A stretch of 64,000 nt of DNA from Acetobacter syzygii (GCF_000964225.1 NZ_BAMZ01000082.1:1-64000); one strand, 5' to 3'. Counted from the first letter of the stretch, positions 17,749-27,387 are shown. The notes: generated by a model not told the origin, from the sequence alone. Translations and numbers: made by a program.

Positions 17749-18876
17749 ATGACCATCACAACTCCCACCAGAACTGAACTCAAAGGGCATCTGGTCTTGC
17801 CGGACCGTATTATGCCCGGCCGCATTGCTTTTACCGACCACATACAGGCCGTAATGCCAGATCATGCGGCTATCCCTGATCGTTATATTCTGCCCGGTTT
17901 TATTGATTGCCACGTACATGGCGGCAACGGAGCCGATACAATGGATGGTGTACAGGCCATTCATACACTTGCCCGCTTCCATGCCCGCCATGGCACCACC
18001 ACCATTCTGCCCACCACCATTACCAGCCCGTGGTCGCATGTTATCGAGGCTCTTGGTGCCATTGCAGAGATAACCGGCACCACCATTCCCCATGGCCCCA
18101 ACATACACGGGGCCCATCTGGAAGGGCCGTTTGTCAGCCCCCACAAGCTCGGCGCACAACCCCCCCATGCTCTTGCCCCTACCCCCGAACGTGTAGCGGA
18201 AGTTCTGGCATTGGGGTGTGTACGGGTTGTAACTCTTGCCCCCGAACTCCCCCATGCTGCGGATGCCATCCAGCTTTTTGCACAGGCTGGTGTGCGGGTC
18301 AGCCTTGGGCACACAGTCGCCGGGTACGAACAGACCGAGCGGGCAATCTGCCAGATCTGCGCTGCCGGGGGCACAACAGGTGCTACACATCTGTTCAACG
18401 CCATGCCAGGCATAGAAAGCCGCAAACCCGGGCCTGCAACAGCCTTGATGTGCAGCGATGCCTATGCCGAACTGATTTTTGATACACACCACGTACACCC
18501 AGCAACATTCCGCTTGGCCCAACGCGTTATGCCGGACCGTCTGCTTTTTGTAACAGACGCCATGCGTGCAGCAGGGCTACCCGATGGCCCAAGCCTGCTG
18601 GGTGGGCAACAGGTTGTGGTGGAACAGGGGACTGTGCGCCTCCCTAGCGGTCATCTGGCTGGAAGTGTGCTCACTTTGGATGCCGCATTACGCAATGCTG
18701 TAGCAGCCGGGGTGCCCCTGCATCAGGCAACTGTGTTGCTAACGCGCAACCCGGCCCGGTACCTTGGCTTAGAGGACCGTGGCCGCCTGCACACAGGCAG
18801 GCGGGCAGATTTTGTTGTTATGGATCCGGCACTCAACGTGCTGGAGGTCTGGGTTGCAGGTCAGCAGATAGGCTGA
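17749..18876 (+). CDS. nagA: N-acetylglucosamine-6-phosphate deacetylase
   Basis: NagA removes acetate from GlcNAc-6-phosphate, feeding amino-sugar recycling from peptidoglycan or chitin. The 375-residue amidohydrolase has the metal motif PGFIDCHVHGG at about 48, the ligand Glu in HLEGPFVSPHK (about 123), SLGHT, THLFNAM (His) and the catalytic Asp in FVTDAM. Length fits the family (about 380). It stands alone: nagB, a nagC-type regulator or a PTS gene is not adjacent. The ribosome site is weak. Confidence 0.94.
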   Translation: MTITTPTRTELKGHLVLPDRIMPGRIAFTDHIQAVMPDHAAIPDRYILPGFIDCHVHGGNGADTMDGVQAIHTLARFHARHGTTTILPTTITSPWSHVIEALGAIAEITGTTIPHGPNIHGAHLEGPFVSPHKLGAQPPHALAPTPERVAEVLALGCVRVVTLAPELPHAADAIQLFAQAGVRVSLGHTVAGYEQTERAICQICAAGGTTGATHLFNAMPGIESRKPGPATALMCSDAYAELIFDTHHVHPATFRLAQRVMPDRLLFVTDAMRAAGLPDGPSLLGGQQVVVEQGTVRLPSGHLAGSVLTLDAALRNAVAAGVPLHQATVLLTRNPARYLGLEDRGRLHTGRRADFVVMDPALNVLEVWVAGQQIG

Positions 18877-18919
18877 CCCCCTCTTCCTCCGCACGGATCT
18901 AACAAACTGCCAGAATGGG

Positions 18920-18937
18920 GCAGGAGTGCCTGCTTTT
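18920..18937 (+). terminator. Short terminator after nagA
   Basis: Stem GCAGG / CCTGC with an AGTG loop followed by TTTT. It lies in the 59-base gap between nagA and the converging opgH and runs into the opgH stop codon. Confidence 0.45.
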
Positions 18938-21086
18938 ATGCTTCTGGCAAATGCAGGATCAGATCCACCCCTTTGCGACTCCCCAGCACAGCAGCTTTTT
19001 CCTTGAGTGTCAGGCGGCTTTCTGCCGCACCAAGGCTCGGTGCTTCCTCCAGCTTGACCAGCCCAACGAGTTGATGGGCGTCAATGGGTTCTCCCACCCG
19101 GCGCTCGGCTGGCAGCATGGCAATATGTGCCTGACAGAGCGCGGGGTCAGCCCGCAAGGCCCGCAAGGCATCATCCGGCAAGGAGGGGGACTGGTCCTGT
19201 GTCTCGGCCCGTTCCAGCTTTTTCAGCACATCTGGCGCATTGGTCTCTTCCGGGACCAGCAACAGACCAGCCCGGCGGAAACGCAACCCAACATCGCGAC
19301 TACTGGTAAACGCCACAAGCGGGATGGAAAATACCAGCCCCAGCAAAACAGGGGTCATCCAAAAAAACAGGGAGGGAGAAACAACCCACGCTCCAATACC
19401 CAGCACAAGACCGAAAAGCGTAAAGCGTGCGTATTGCCGCACCACTTCCATGAACGGAATGCCACCATCATCCCGCCGCTGGGTATTCCAGCCGGAATCA
19501 TGCCCGCTCAGAATGGAAATAACGCCAGATGTCTGAATCAGCATGGCAATGGGCGCGATAAGCCCGCCTATGAGAGTTTCCACCAGAACGGACAGCGCCG
19601 CCCTAACGGCACCACCACTGCCACGCCGCATTTCCGGGTCCAGCAGCAGTGCTATGTAGGCCAGAAGCTTGGGTGCAAGCAGCACAATCATGGTGCCAAT
19701 AAACACGTATTTGGCCTGCACCGGGTCCACATGGGGCCAGTGCGGATACAAAAGCTTGGTATCGCCAAAATATTCAGGCCGCTGAAAATGCGCCTGAAGG
19801 GAAATGAGAATACCGGTCAGCAGGAACACCAGCCACAGGGGCGAGGTCACATACGCTCCGATCCCCACCACCATGTGCATACGGCTCACCCAGTGCAGCC
19901 CCCTGGTTGGCAGCACCTTGACGTGTTGCAGGTTGCCCTGGCACCAGCGCCGGTCCCGAATAGCAACATCCGTTAGCGATGGCGGACTTTCTTCATACGA
20001 TCCATCCAGCGCGGGAATCATGTGAATGCCCCATCCGCCACGGCGCATAAGGGCTGCCTCAACAAAGTCGTGGCTTAGAATATGCCCACCAAACGGGGGC
20101 TTACCAGGCACATGGGGCAACCCCGCCTGACTGGCAAAGGCACGGGTGCGAATAATGGCATTGTGCCCCCAGTAATTGCCCTCCGCGCCATGCCACCATG
20201 CAATGCCGTAAGCAATAATGGGACCATACACACGCCCGGCAAACTGCTGGAGTCTGGCAAACAGGGTTGTACCGCCCACAATCACCGGCAGGGTCTGGAT
20301 AAGACCAACGCCGGGGTTGCGCTCCATGGCATCCGCCATACGGACCAATGTTTGGCCGGACATAATGGAATCCGCATCCAGCGTGACCATGTGGTCATAG
20401 GCACCACCAAAACGGCGCACCCATTCCCCCACATTCCCGGCCTTACGTTCAACATTTTTGTGCCGACGCCGATAAAAAATGCGATCATACCCACCAACCT
20501 GCTCCCGCAGGGCCAGAAAGGCAGCTTCCTCCTGCACCCACACATCCGGATTGGTTGTGTCGGAGAGAATGAACAGGTCAAACCTGTCTAGCTGCCCGGT
20601 TTCTTCCAGACTGGTGTAAATGGTCCGTAACCCGGCCATAACACGGTGGGGTGGTTCGTTATAAGTAGGCAGCAGCAGGGCCGTTTTGCGCGTAAGCTGA
20701 GGTAGCGGGCCGGAACGGCGGATGCCAAGACCCAGCCCCCCATGCGCCACCAAAGAACAGAACCCCGCAACAGACGATGTAAACGCCAGCGCAATCCACA
20801 TAAACAGCGCAATAAACAACACCAGCATAATAATGCCCAAGGCAGACACACCCGCCTCGTCCATAACCATATGCGTACGCCATGCGCCATATGCGGTCAG
20901 CGCCAGTGCCGAACCAATCACCGAAAAACGCCGCAGGGCAATGCTGGAAGGCGATGTGGCTGGTGTGCGACCGCGCCCTTCCATGTTGGCAGGTTTGCTC
21001 AGATTCTGGACCGGCATTCCCAGCCGGGATTCAGGCGGAAGGGCGTGAAAAGGCTGCTGCTGGTTACCCGTGTTCGATTCCGGCAT
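18936..21086 (-). CDS. opgH: Glucans biosynthesis glucosyltransferase OpgH
   Basis: OpgH is the inner-membrane glycosyltransferase that makes the beta-1,2-glucan backbone of osmoregulated periplasmic glucans. From the ATG at 21086 it is 716 residues. It has N-terminal membrane segments at about 55-120, a GT2 catalytic domain with LLLPTYNEPPHRV, TLDADSIMSG (DxD type), SHDFVEAALMRRGGW and the processive-synthase motif RDRRWCQGNLQH, then several further membrane segments. A start 27 bases earlier (21113) would overlap opgG; 21086 has GGTGGA at proper spacing and lies 2 bases after the opgG stop. The C-terminal tail of about 100 residues is cytoplasmic and charged. Confidence 0.94.
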   Translation of the reverse strand: MPESNTGNQQQPFHALPPESRLGMPVQNLSKPANMEGRGRTPATSPSSIALRRFSVIGSALALTAYGAWRTHMVMDEAGVSALGIIMLVLFIALFMWIALAFTSSVAGFCSLVAHGGLGLGIRRSGPLPQLTRKTALLLPTYNEPPHRVMAGLRTIYTSLEETGQLDRFDLFILSDTTNPDVWVQEEAAFLALREQVGGYDRIFYRRRHKNVERKAGNVGEWVRRFGGAYDHMVTLDADSIMSGQTLVRMADAMERNPGVGLIQTLPVIVGGTTLFARLQQFAGRVYGPIIAYGIAWWHGAEGNYWGHNAIIRTRAFASQAGLPHVPGKPPFGGHILSHDFVEAALMRRGGWGIHMIPALDGSYEESPPSLTDVAIRDRRWCQGNLQHVKVLPTRGLHWVSRMHMVVGIGAYVTSPLWLVFLLTGILISLQAHFQRPEYFGDTKLLYPHWPHVDPVQAKYVFIGTMIVLLAPKLLAYIALLLDPEMRRGSGGAVRAALSVLVETLIGGLIAPIAMLIQTSGVISILSGHDSGWNTQRRDDGGIPFMEVVRQYARFTLFGLVLGIGAWVVSPSLFFWMTPVLLGLVFSIPLVAFTSSRDVGLRFRRAGLLLVPEETNAPDVLKKLERAETQDQSPSLPDDALRALRADPALCQAHIAMLPAERRVGEPIDAHQLVGLVKLEEAPSLGAAESRLTLKEKAAVLGSRKGVDLILHLPEA

Positions 21087-21088
21087 TG

Positions 21089-22633
21089 TTACGGCGTCCA
21101 CCGATACAGCCATTGTTCAGAAATGGGGCCGGAATCTGTTTCCAGCACAGCACTCAGATCTGCCACCTTGGCATCCCCCGGAACGAACTCGAACGTGGTC
21201 CGGATTCCGTTGATTGCAGGATTAGGCTCAACCACCACGTTCTGAATTTTACCCGCCGATGTTTTGGGCGTTACATGGAAGTGCGTGTCCTTGGGCAGGT
21301 GCTCAAAGGGTGTGCCCATAAAGTCTATGGCAAAAAAACGGGCATCGTTATTATCCACCACCGAACCAACGCGGGTAGCGCCTATACGCGCCAGTGGCGT
21401 GGGGAAGGGGGCATCCCACCCCCAGTACATCCGATAGGTAAAATGGTATTCCTGCCCGGCACGCAAGGGTTCCTTGGGCCGCCAGAAGGAGACAATATTA
21501 TCGTTCACCTCATTCGGGGTGGGAATTTCCACCAGATCGACCCAACCAGCCCCCCAGTCTCCGATCGGTTCGATCCATAGGGAGGGGCGTTTTTCATAAT
21601 GGAGCGCCAGATCCTCAAAATCCTGGAAGGTCCGTCTGCGCTGCATCAGCCCAAACCCACGGGGAGAAACATCCGAAAAGGTTGAGAACTGCAAATCCAA
21701 CGGGTTACGCAAGGGGCGGTAAAGCTGCTGGTCGGCACCAGTCCACATTTGCAGGGCTTCACTGTCATGCGCGGCAGGGCGCCAGTCATCCACGTGGTTA
21801 TGGTCGTTGACATCAAAATAGAACATGCCAGTCAGCGGAGCGATGCCCGACTGTTCGATTTTGGTGCGGGGGAACAGCGTTGTCTGCACGTCAAACACCG
21901 TGTTGTCACCCGGACGAATGGTAAAGCGGAAGGCCCCTGTGACCGCGGGGCTGTCCAGCAGGGCATGGACAACAATGGATTGCACACCCGGCTGGGGTTT
22001 TTCCAGCCAGAATGCGCGGAAAAGAGCGAATTCCTCACCCTTCGGGTCCCCTGTGCCGTTGGCAAACCCACGGGCTGAAAGACCATAGTCCTGCCCTTTG
22101 GCAACAGCCCGGAAGTAGGATGCCCCCAAAAATACACAGAATTCTTCCATCACACCGGGAGTGTTAATGGCTGTACGGAACCGGACGCCTGCAAACCCCA
22201 GATCATCCGTAACCCGCAGGGCGGGGTCGCTGTAGGTGAACAGATCAGCCGAATAGGGAACAACGCCAGACTGCCCGTCCTTGACCTCATAAATTTCGAT
22301 CCGGGGGCGGTAGAGAAAACCACGGGGGAAAAATTCAACATCAAAGGCCAGATTATCACCCGCCCACAAGGCGCGGTCAGGGCGGTAGGCTATGCCGCGG
22401 TACTGGTCGAATGTCAGGTTATCCAGCGCTTTGGGCAGACTCTGCCCCGGCGGGTGGTATTCCGCATTGGCCAGTCTGCGGGCAATCTGGATTACGGTGC
22501 TGTCATCAAACTTACCGGTGGCGCCACTCAGCCCCTCCGCGCGCGCCTTGCGGGCGACTCCGCCAACAAGCGATGCCAAAGTCACGCCTGCCCCGGCCCG
22601 AATGACCCCTCGTCGCTGTACGTTTGATGACAC
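21089..22633 (-). CDS. opgG: Periplasmic glucan biosynthesis protein OpgG/OpgD, Tat-exported
   Basis: OpgG/OpgD act in the periplasm on the glucans made by OpgH. The 514-residue product starts with a twin-arginine signal (QRRGVIRAGAGVTLASLV, cleavage after ARA), as in E. coli OpgD. The mature domain follows with SLPKALDNLTFDQYRGIAYR, PFEHLPKDTHFHV and a C-terminal immunoglobulin-like domain. Whether it is functionally OpgG or OpgD cannot be told from sequence alone. The start is GTG at 22633 with GGGAG upstream. It overlaps functionally with opgH (2-base gap) and is preceded by a ModE-like gene on the same strand. Confidence 0.93.
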   Translation of the reverse strand: MSSNVQRRGVIRAGAGVTLASLVGGVARKARAEGLSGATGKFDDSTVIQIARRLANAEYHPPGQSLPKALDNLTFDQYRGIAYRPDRALWAGDNLAFDVEFFPRGFLYRPRIEIYEVKDGQSGVVPYSADLFTYSDPALRVTDDLGFAGVRFRTAINTPGVMEEFCVFLGASYFRAVAKGQDYGLSARGFANGTGDPKGEEFALFRAFWLEKPQPGVQSIVVHALLDSPAVTGAFRFTIRPGDNTVFDVQTTLFPRTKIEQSGIAPLTGMFYFDVNDHNHVDDWRPAAHDSEALQMWTGADQQLYRPLRNPLDLQFSTFSDVSPRGFGLMQRRRTFQDFEDLALHYEKRPSLWIEPIGDWGAGWVDLVEIPTPNEVNDNIVSFWRPKEPLRAGQEYHFTYRMYWGWDAPFPTPLARIGATRVGSVVDNNDARFFAIDFMGTPFEHLPKDTHFHVTPKTSAGKIQNVVVEPNPAINGIRTTFEFVPGDAKVADLSAVLETDSGPISEQWLYRWTP

Positions 22634-22693
22634 TTTGATCTCCCGCTATTGCCGAAATTATCTGGCGTAATTCTACCTACGCTCTGTAATTTG

Positions 22694-23068
22694 TCACTCA
22701 GATAAGGTTTTTTGGAGGCATTCCGCCTTTGGAGCCAGCAAGGCTTGCATCTGGTCAAGCCCGGATCTGGTCGCCTGCGCTGCATCCTGCTCGATCTGGC
22801 GATAAAGAGCCAAAACGGTTTTACCCGTCTCGGTCAAAAATGCGCCACCTCCGCCCCCCGGTCTGGTCATGACCAGTGGCTCCACAAAAAGCTGGTTCAG
22901 ATTATCCACCAGAAGCCACGTCCGCCTGTAAGACATACCCATGGCGCGGCCTGCGGCGGATATGGAGCCTGTTTCCGCCAACTGCTCAAGCAGGCGGATT
23001 TTGCCATGCCCCAATGCGGCACGGTCATCGGCGTCGATCCGCAATGTCAGTCTCAGTCGCCCTGTCAT
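22694..23068 (-). CDS. ModE N-terminal-type winged helix regulator
   Basis: A 124-residue DNA-binding protein made only of the ModE/LysR-type winged helix: GKIRLLEQLAETGSISAAGRAMGMSYRRTWLLVD is the typical helix-turn-helix of ModE (shown here only in part: SISAAGRAMGMSYRRTW), followed by the wing RPGGGGGAFLTETGK. The C-terminal molybdate-binding (Mop/TOBE) domain of E. coli ModE is absent. Such short forms are annotated as molybdenum-dependent regulators, but no molybdate gene is near. It lies 60 bases ahead of opgG on the same strand, so a link to glucan genes or simple proximity are both possible. Confidence 0.85.
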   Translation of the reverse strand: MTGRLRLTLRIDADDRAALGHGKIRLLEQLAETGSISAAGRAMGMSYRRTWLLVDNLNQLFVEPLVMTRPGGGGGAFLTETGKTVLALYRQIEQDAAQATRSGLDQMQALLAPKAECLQKTLSE

Positions 23069-23132
23069 GATCTTCGCTTTTCAGTCATAAGTGGCTCCGT
23101 GCAACACCACGCATAAACAGCGGAACCTTGGT

Positions 23133-23648
23133 ATGAACACTTCGCGCGCAGATACCATCTGGCGATTAATGGCGCCAGATGATCTTGGTCACGTTACAAC
23201 ACTGGCCGCCAGAGTGCACCCCGACTACCCCGAAGATACAACTATTTTTGCAGAACGTCTGCGCCTTGCCCCAGCAGGCTGCCTGAGCCTGATGCTAGAT
23301 GGCCAGTTTGGCGGCTACCTGATCAGCCATTCATGGCGGGGGCTGCTCTCCCCCCCGCTGAATACCCTGCTGGGGTCTTTACCCACACCTGCTGATCGGT
23401 GGTACATTCATGATCTGGTCGTTGCCCCGCAAGGGCGCGGGCAAGGCCATGCGCAAGTTGCCATAACACTGGCCGAAAATGCCGCCCGCCAAGCCGGATT
23501 ACCCACACTCACCCTGACATCCACCCGCCATGCCCTGCAGTTCTGGGCACGGCAGGGATTTGTGCCAGAGGAAATCAGCGCAGAGGAACAGGCCATTCTG
23601 GCCTCGTACGACCCACAGGCCTGCCTGCTCTCCCGCCCTGTTGGCTAG
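23133..23648 (+). CDS. GNAT family N-acetyltransferase
   Basis: A 171-residue acetyltransferase of the GNAT fold. The acetyl-CoA loop is visible as DLVVAPQGRGQGHAQVAI (V-x-x-Q/R-G-x-G-x-A), preceded by a strand and followed by LTLTSTRHALQFWARQGF, the usual last strand and helix. The substrate cannot be predicted. The ATG at 23133 (MNTSRADTIW) was chosen with GGAA upstream. Its stop codon is immediately next to the stop codon of recA on the other strand, with no base between them. Confidence 0.85.
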   Translation: MNTSRADTIWRLMAPDDLGHVTTLAARVHPDYPEDTTIFAERLRLAPAGCLSLMLDGQFGGYLISHSWRGLLSPPLNTLLGSLPTPADRWYIHDLVVAPQGRGQGHAQVAITLAENAARQAGLPTLTLTSTRHALQFWARQGFVPEEISAEEQAILASYDPQACLLSRPVG

Positions 23649-24680
23649 TTAGTCTTCGTCCGCATCGTCATGTTCTGGGGCGACCATCATCGCCTCAGCC
23701 ACAACACCGGCGTGTTCGCGCACCTTGCGCTCAATATCAGCCGCCATCTCGGGGTGGTCACGTAGGAACTGCTTGGCGTTCTCACGCCCCTGACCAATGC
23801 GCTGGCTATCGTAGGAGAACCATGCGCCCGATTTTTCCACAACACCGGCCTTAACACCAAGATCTATGAGTTCCCCCACCTTGCTGATGCCTTCGCCGTA
23901 CATGATGTCAAACTCGACCTGACGGAACGGGGGAGCCATTTTGTTTTTAACAACCTTGACCCGGGTCTGATTACCCGTGACCTCATCCTTGTCCTTAATC
24001 GACCCGATCCGGCGGATATCCATACGGACGGATGAATAGAACTTGAGCGCATTGCCGCCTGTTGTGGTTTCCGGATTACCAAACATGACGCCAATCTTGA
24101 GCCGGATCTGATTCAAAAAGATCATCAGCGTATTGGAACGTGCAACCGTGCCAGTCAGCTTACGCAGGGCCTGGCTCATCAACCGGGCATGGAGGCCTAC
24201 GTGGCTATCGCCCATATCGCCTTCAAGTTCAGCGCGGGGCACAAGAGCGGCAACACTATCCACCACCAGCACATCAACAGCGCCAGACCGCACCAGTGTA
24301 TCGGCTATTTCCAGCGCCTGTTCGCCTGCGTCGGGCTGGCTAATCAGCAGATTATCAATATCCACGCCCAGTTTTTTGGCATAACCGGGGTCCAGCGCGT
24401 GTTCCGCATCGATAAAGGCACAGGTGCCACCGCGCTTTTGTGCCTCTGCAATGGCATGAAGGGCCAGTGTGGTTTTACCCGAGCTTTCCGGCCCGTAAAT
24501 TTCCACCACGCGCCCACGCGGCAAACCACCAATACCCAGAGCAATATCCAGCCCGAGCGACCCGGTGGAGATGACATCTGACTGTTCCTTGGGCCGTTGG
24601 CCCAGCCGCATGACGGACCCTTTACCAAAAGCCCGTTCAATCTGCCCAAGAGCGCCTTCCAGCGCTTTTGCCTTATCCAT
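23649..24680 (-). CDS. recA: Recombinase RecA
   Basis: RecA forms filaments on single-stranded DNA, drives strand exchange and activates LexA self-cleavage. The 343-residue protein has Walker A GPESSGKT (63-70), the [10 protein letters not shown] segment, [15 protein letters not shown], and the DNA-binding loops around SQALRKLTG and [20 protein letters not shown]. The C-terminus is acidic (DDADED), as usual. Upstream, a promoter overlaps a long palindrome (24861-24898), consistent with SOS control. Confidence 0.98.
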   Translation of the reverse strand: MDKAKALEGALGQIERAFGKGSVMRLGQRPKEQSDVISTGSLGLDIALGIGGLPRGRVVEIYGPESSGKTTLALHAIAEAQKRGGTCAFIDAEHALDPGYAKKLGVDIDNLLISQPDAGEQALEIADTLVRSGAVDVLVVDSVAALVPRAELEGDMGDSHVGLHARLMSQALRKLTGTVARSNTLMIFLNQIRLKIGVMFGNPETTTGGNALKFYSSVRMDIRRIGSIKDKDEVTGNQTRVKVVKNKMAPPFRQVEFDIMYGEGISKVGELIDLGVKAGVVEKSGAWFSYDSQRIGQGRENAKQFLRDHPEMAADIERKVREHAGVVAEAMMVAPEHDDADED

Positions 24681-24860
24681 TCTCTACCATTCCCTCAGCA
24701 TATGGGCCGAACAACCAGACCAGAGCCCCGCATAACCCGCGCCATAAAGCCTAAAACCTGCTGGTTCAGGTTTAAAACCCCTGCCACAAACATTTTTGCT
24801 CCGCAACGCGCAGTCGCACTGTTGGGCTTTAGGCTCAGACTCCGTTAAGAATTTGGACCC

Positions 24861-24898
24861 GTTTTGTTCTAAAATAGAACAAAACAAAAACTTGGCAA
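24861..24898 (-). promoter_or_regulatory. recA promoter with LexA-like operator
   Basis: A perfect inverted repeat with 11-base arms (GTTTTGTTCTA / TAGAACAAAAC) and an AAA centre spans 24861-24885. On the minus strand TTGCCA (24898-24893) and TATTTT (24876-24871), 16 bases apart, form a plausible promoter whose -10 lies inside the repeat. The strand towards recA also reads GTTTTTGTTTTGTTC (24891-24877), one base off the alphaproteobacterial LexA direct repeat GTTC-N7-GTTC. A similar 15-mer lies before uvrA. Confidence 0.6.
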
Positions 24899-24955
24899 GG
24901 GGTGGCATCTATAACGAGCCACCCCGCTCCATGTTTTTCTCCATAATTTCAAAAT

Positions 24956-26395
24956 TTAATGCGCGACTGACACACTACCGACCGCCAGACCGGCACCACG
25001 CGGGTCCGTCCAACCAAAACAGCGACCAGAATCCGATGGCAAACCACCGGGGCAGGACACAAAATTGGCCCGACCATTGCCATTGGTCACCTGTGGCCGC
25101 ACGCCAGCAAGTGCTGCCTTCAAGGCAATGGCCGCCGTATCGGCCGCCACATTCTGCCCCGATGCCGCTGCCGCCGCGCGGAACTGCATTGTGCCCTGAT
25201 GAGCAATTGCCGCAGCCAGCAGGGGTTGCGGCCTTTGTGCAGGGGAAGCGCCAAGCACAATCCCGGTCGAACCCGCAATACGCCCCGTACCAAACAGGTT
25301 GTTCATGCTCAATGCGCACGCCACGGTTTCGCCCTGCCGGTCAGTTACCACAAACGAGGTAGAAGCTGGCAACGCTGGCAGTGCTCCACCAGCAGACAGA
25401 CTGCCAGAGTTAAGCAGGGATTGCGCATCAGCCACACTGACACTGCTCCCTTTTCCACTTTGCCGCGCCCGCCATGCAGCCACAACACGATCACCACCGC
25501 GGCCATTGGCAAGGAAGGAGGCAGCCATGCCCAAACCCCCATCGGCTGGTGGTGGCAAAAAGCTGATGTCCACCCCATTGGCATGGACCGTAAGCGGTGG
25601 TTCCGCCACGGGCACATCCGCCCGCAGATCCTTGCCAGAAAGCCCGCCACCGGCCCCCTGCGCACCCTCTACAAAGGTCTGGGCCAGTGCCCCTGTGTAC
25701 AGGTCACCAACTCCAGCAATGCGCAGCCGTTCCAGAGAACCCGCCAGACGGGACTGGACCATCACATCATCCACCCCCAGAACATGACCGTTCTCGTTGC
25801 CAAAAACCGCTCGCGCCTTGTCATCCGCCAGAAGCGAAGACTGCACAGCTGCCAGATCCGCCGCCAGAAGCCCCCCCACCGGCACCCCATGCGAGGCCAT
25901 GTTACGCGCAGGCACAACAAGGTCTGCAAAATCCACGCTGCCATAGCGCATCTGCATAAGAAAAAGACCACGGGCAAGCATGGGGACAGACGCAGGCCGA
26001 TCCGATGCCGCATCAGACTGGCTGGCACCCTGAGGCAGAAAAACAAAAGCCTGCCCCCCGGACTCGCCCGGCCGCCATGCAAGGCAGGCCCCGCCCCCGC
26101 CAAGAGACGCGCGAGAAGGCAGGGAGACGGACAGTGCCAGACCCAGAGCAGCCGCTGCATCGGCTGCATTCCCACCCTTAGCCAGAATATCACGCGCAAC
26201 CAGAGCCGCACGCGGCTCGTCAGCCGCTACTTCGCCTACAAATCCGCCAACTACGGGCTGGGTTACCTGCCCATCAGGCCCCCCGCACGCAGCGAGTGTG
26301 CCTGTTAGAGCCAGCGCCAGCGCTGCCGTGCGAAAACGACCGGGCAAGCCGGTGCGGGACGGAACAGAACGGTGTTTCTTGAATCGGGCAGCCAC
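24956..26395 (-). CDS. Gamma-glutamyltransferase-like lipoprotein
   Basis: A 479-residue Ntn-hydrolase-like protein. The N-terminus is a lipoprotein signal (ALALTGTLAAC, lipid on C37). The GGT fold is seen in DILAKGGNAADAAAALGLAL, SRASLGGGGACLAW and LSGKDLRAD. Family members autocleave before a Thr in TTHxSVVD. Here the matching segment is STSFVVTD (345-352), so the nucleophile position holds Ser345 and the usual His is Ser. The protein is also 70-100 residues shorter than classical enzymes. It may be a diverged hydrolase, a specialised enzyme or inactive. It lies upstream of recA on the same strand and divergent from the DsbA-like gene. Confidence 0.75.
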   Translation of the reverse strand: MAARFKKHRSVPSRTGLPGRFRTAALALALTGTLAACGGPDGQVTQPVVGGFVGEVAADEPRAALVARDILAKGGNAADAAAALGLALSVSLPSRASLGGGGACLAWRPGESGGQAFVFLPQGASQSDAASDRPASVPMLARGLFLMQMRYGSVDFADLVVPARNMASHGVPVGGLLAADLAAVQSSLLADDKARAVFGNENGHVLGVDDVMVQSRLAGSLERLRIAGVGDLYTGALAQTFVEGAQGAGGGLSGKDLRADVPVAEPPLTVHANGVDISFLPPPADGGLGMAASFLANGRGGDRVVAAWRARQSGKGSSVSVADAQSLLNSGSLSAGGALPALPASTSFVVTDRQGETVACALSMNNLFGTGRIAGSTGIVLGASPAQRPQPLLAAAIAHQGTMQFRAAAAASGQNVAADTAAIALKAALAGVRPQVTNGNGRANFVSCPGGLPSDSGRCFGWTDPRGAGLAVGSVSVAH

Positions 26396-26586
26396 GCCTA
26401 GCTCTCTCCACTTCTGGGCCCGTCCGGCGGGCAGACGTTTTGGTATTTTAATCTCTTTGCTGGATTACCCTGCTTTCCGGCTGTCAGCAACAGACTTGCT
26501 TGGCACCCTTGCCATGGAACACAATTGTATTCCCTTGCCCCAAGGGGGCACACGCCGTAGCGTCCTGCTTTATGGATAAGGACACC

Positions 26587-27363
26587 ATGCAGAAACTGCT
26601 CTCATCATTCTATCGTCTGACAGCATCAGGCGCACTGGCAACCCTGTTTGCGTTTGGCGGCCTGCCCGCAGCACACGCAGCAGCAGCAGACAGCTTTACT
26701 CCCGCACAGCGGGCAGAAATTGTTGCGATTGTTCGGGACGCGCTAAAAACTGACCCCTCCATCCTGACCGATGCCGTAGCGGCCATGCAGACCAAGGCAT
26801 CAGAACAAAAGGCATCCTCCGCACTGGATGTGATCCGCCGCAACAAAACACAGTTTGGCAACAGCACCAGCGATATTGTTCTGGGCAACCCGCACGGCAC
26901 GCTGAGCATTGTGGAATTTTACGACCCACGCTGCCCATACTGCCGCAAGGTTCTGTCTGACCTGGATGCGCTGGTCGCTGCGGAACCGGACCTGAAACTG
27001 GTGGAAAAAATTATTCCCGTACTGGGGCCAAACAGTGTGCTGGATTCTCAGGCCATTTTGGCCGCTGGGCTGCAGAATGCCTACAAACCTTTCCAGCACG
27101 CCCTGATGACCGACACCAGCGCACCGGGCATGGAACGGATTCGCCATGCTGCCGGTCAGGTTGGGCTGGACGTGGAACGTCTGGTCAAGGATATGAAGAG
27201 CACAGCCGTAACCACAGCACTGGCCCAGAATATGGCCCTTGCCCGCTCAATTGATCTGGACGGCACCCCGACCTTTATTATTGGCGAACAGCAGATTATT
27301 CCCGGCGCAGTTTCTCTGGAAGACCTGAAAGCTGCTGTGGAAAAGCTCAAACAGAAACACTAA
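26587..27363 (+). CDS. DsbA-family periplasmic thiol-disulfide protein
   Basis: A 258-residue exported thioredoxin-fold protein. A signal peptide ends near AAHA (about residue 26). An N-terminal helical domain (about 30-85) precedes the thioredoxin domain with the active site FYDPRCPYCRKV and the cis-Pro region DGTPTFIIG. This layout matches the Com1/27-kDa antigen branch of DsbA/ScsC-like proteins, oxidases or isomerases of exported proteins. The CPYC pair is intact. The start at 26587 has AAGGA upstream; an ATG at 26572 is a possible alternative. It stands alone, with two stem-loops after the stop. Confidence 0.88.
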   Translation: MQKLLSSFYRLTASGALATLFAFGGLPAAHAAAADSFTPAQRAEIVAIVRDALKTDPSILTDAVAAMQTKASEQKASSALDVIRRNKTQFGNSTSDIVLGNPHGTLSIVEFYDPRCPYCRKVLSDLDALVAAEPDLKLVEKIIPVLGPNSVLDSQAILAAGLQNAYKPFQHALMTDTSAPGMERIRHAAGQVGLDVERLVKDMKSTAVTTALAQNMALARSIDLDGTPTFIIGEQQIIPGAVSLEDLKAAVEKLKQKH

Positions 27364-27387
27364 CTTCCAACGGACCAGATTCCGTAT

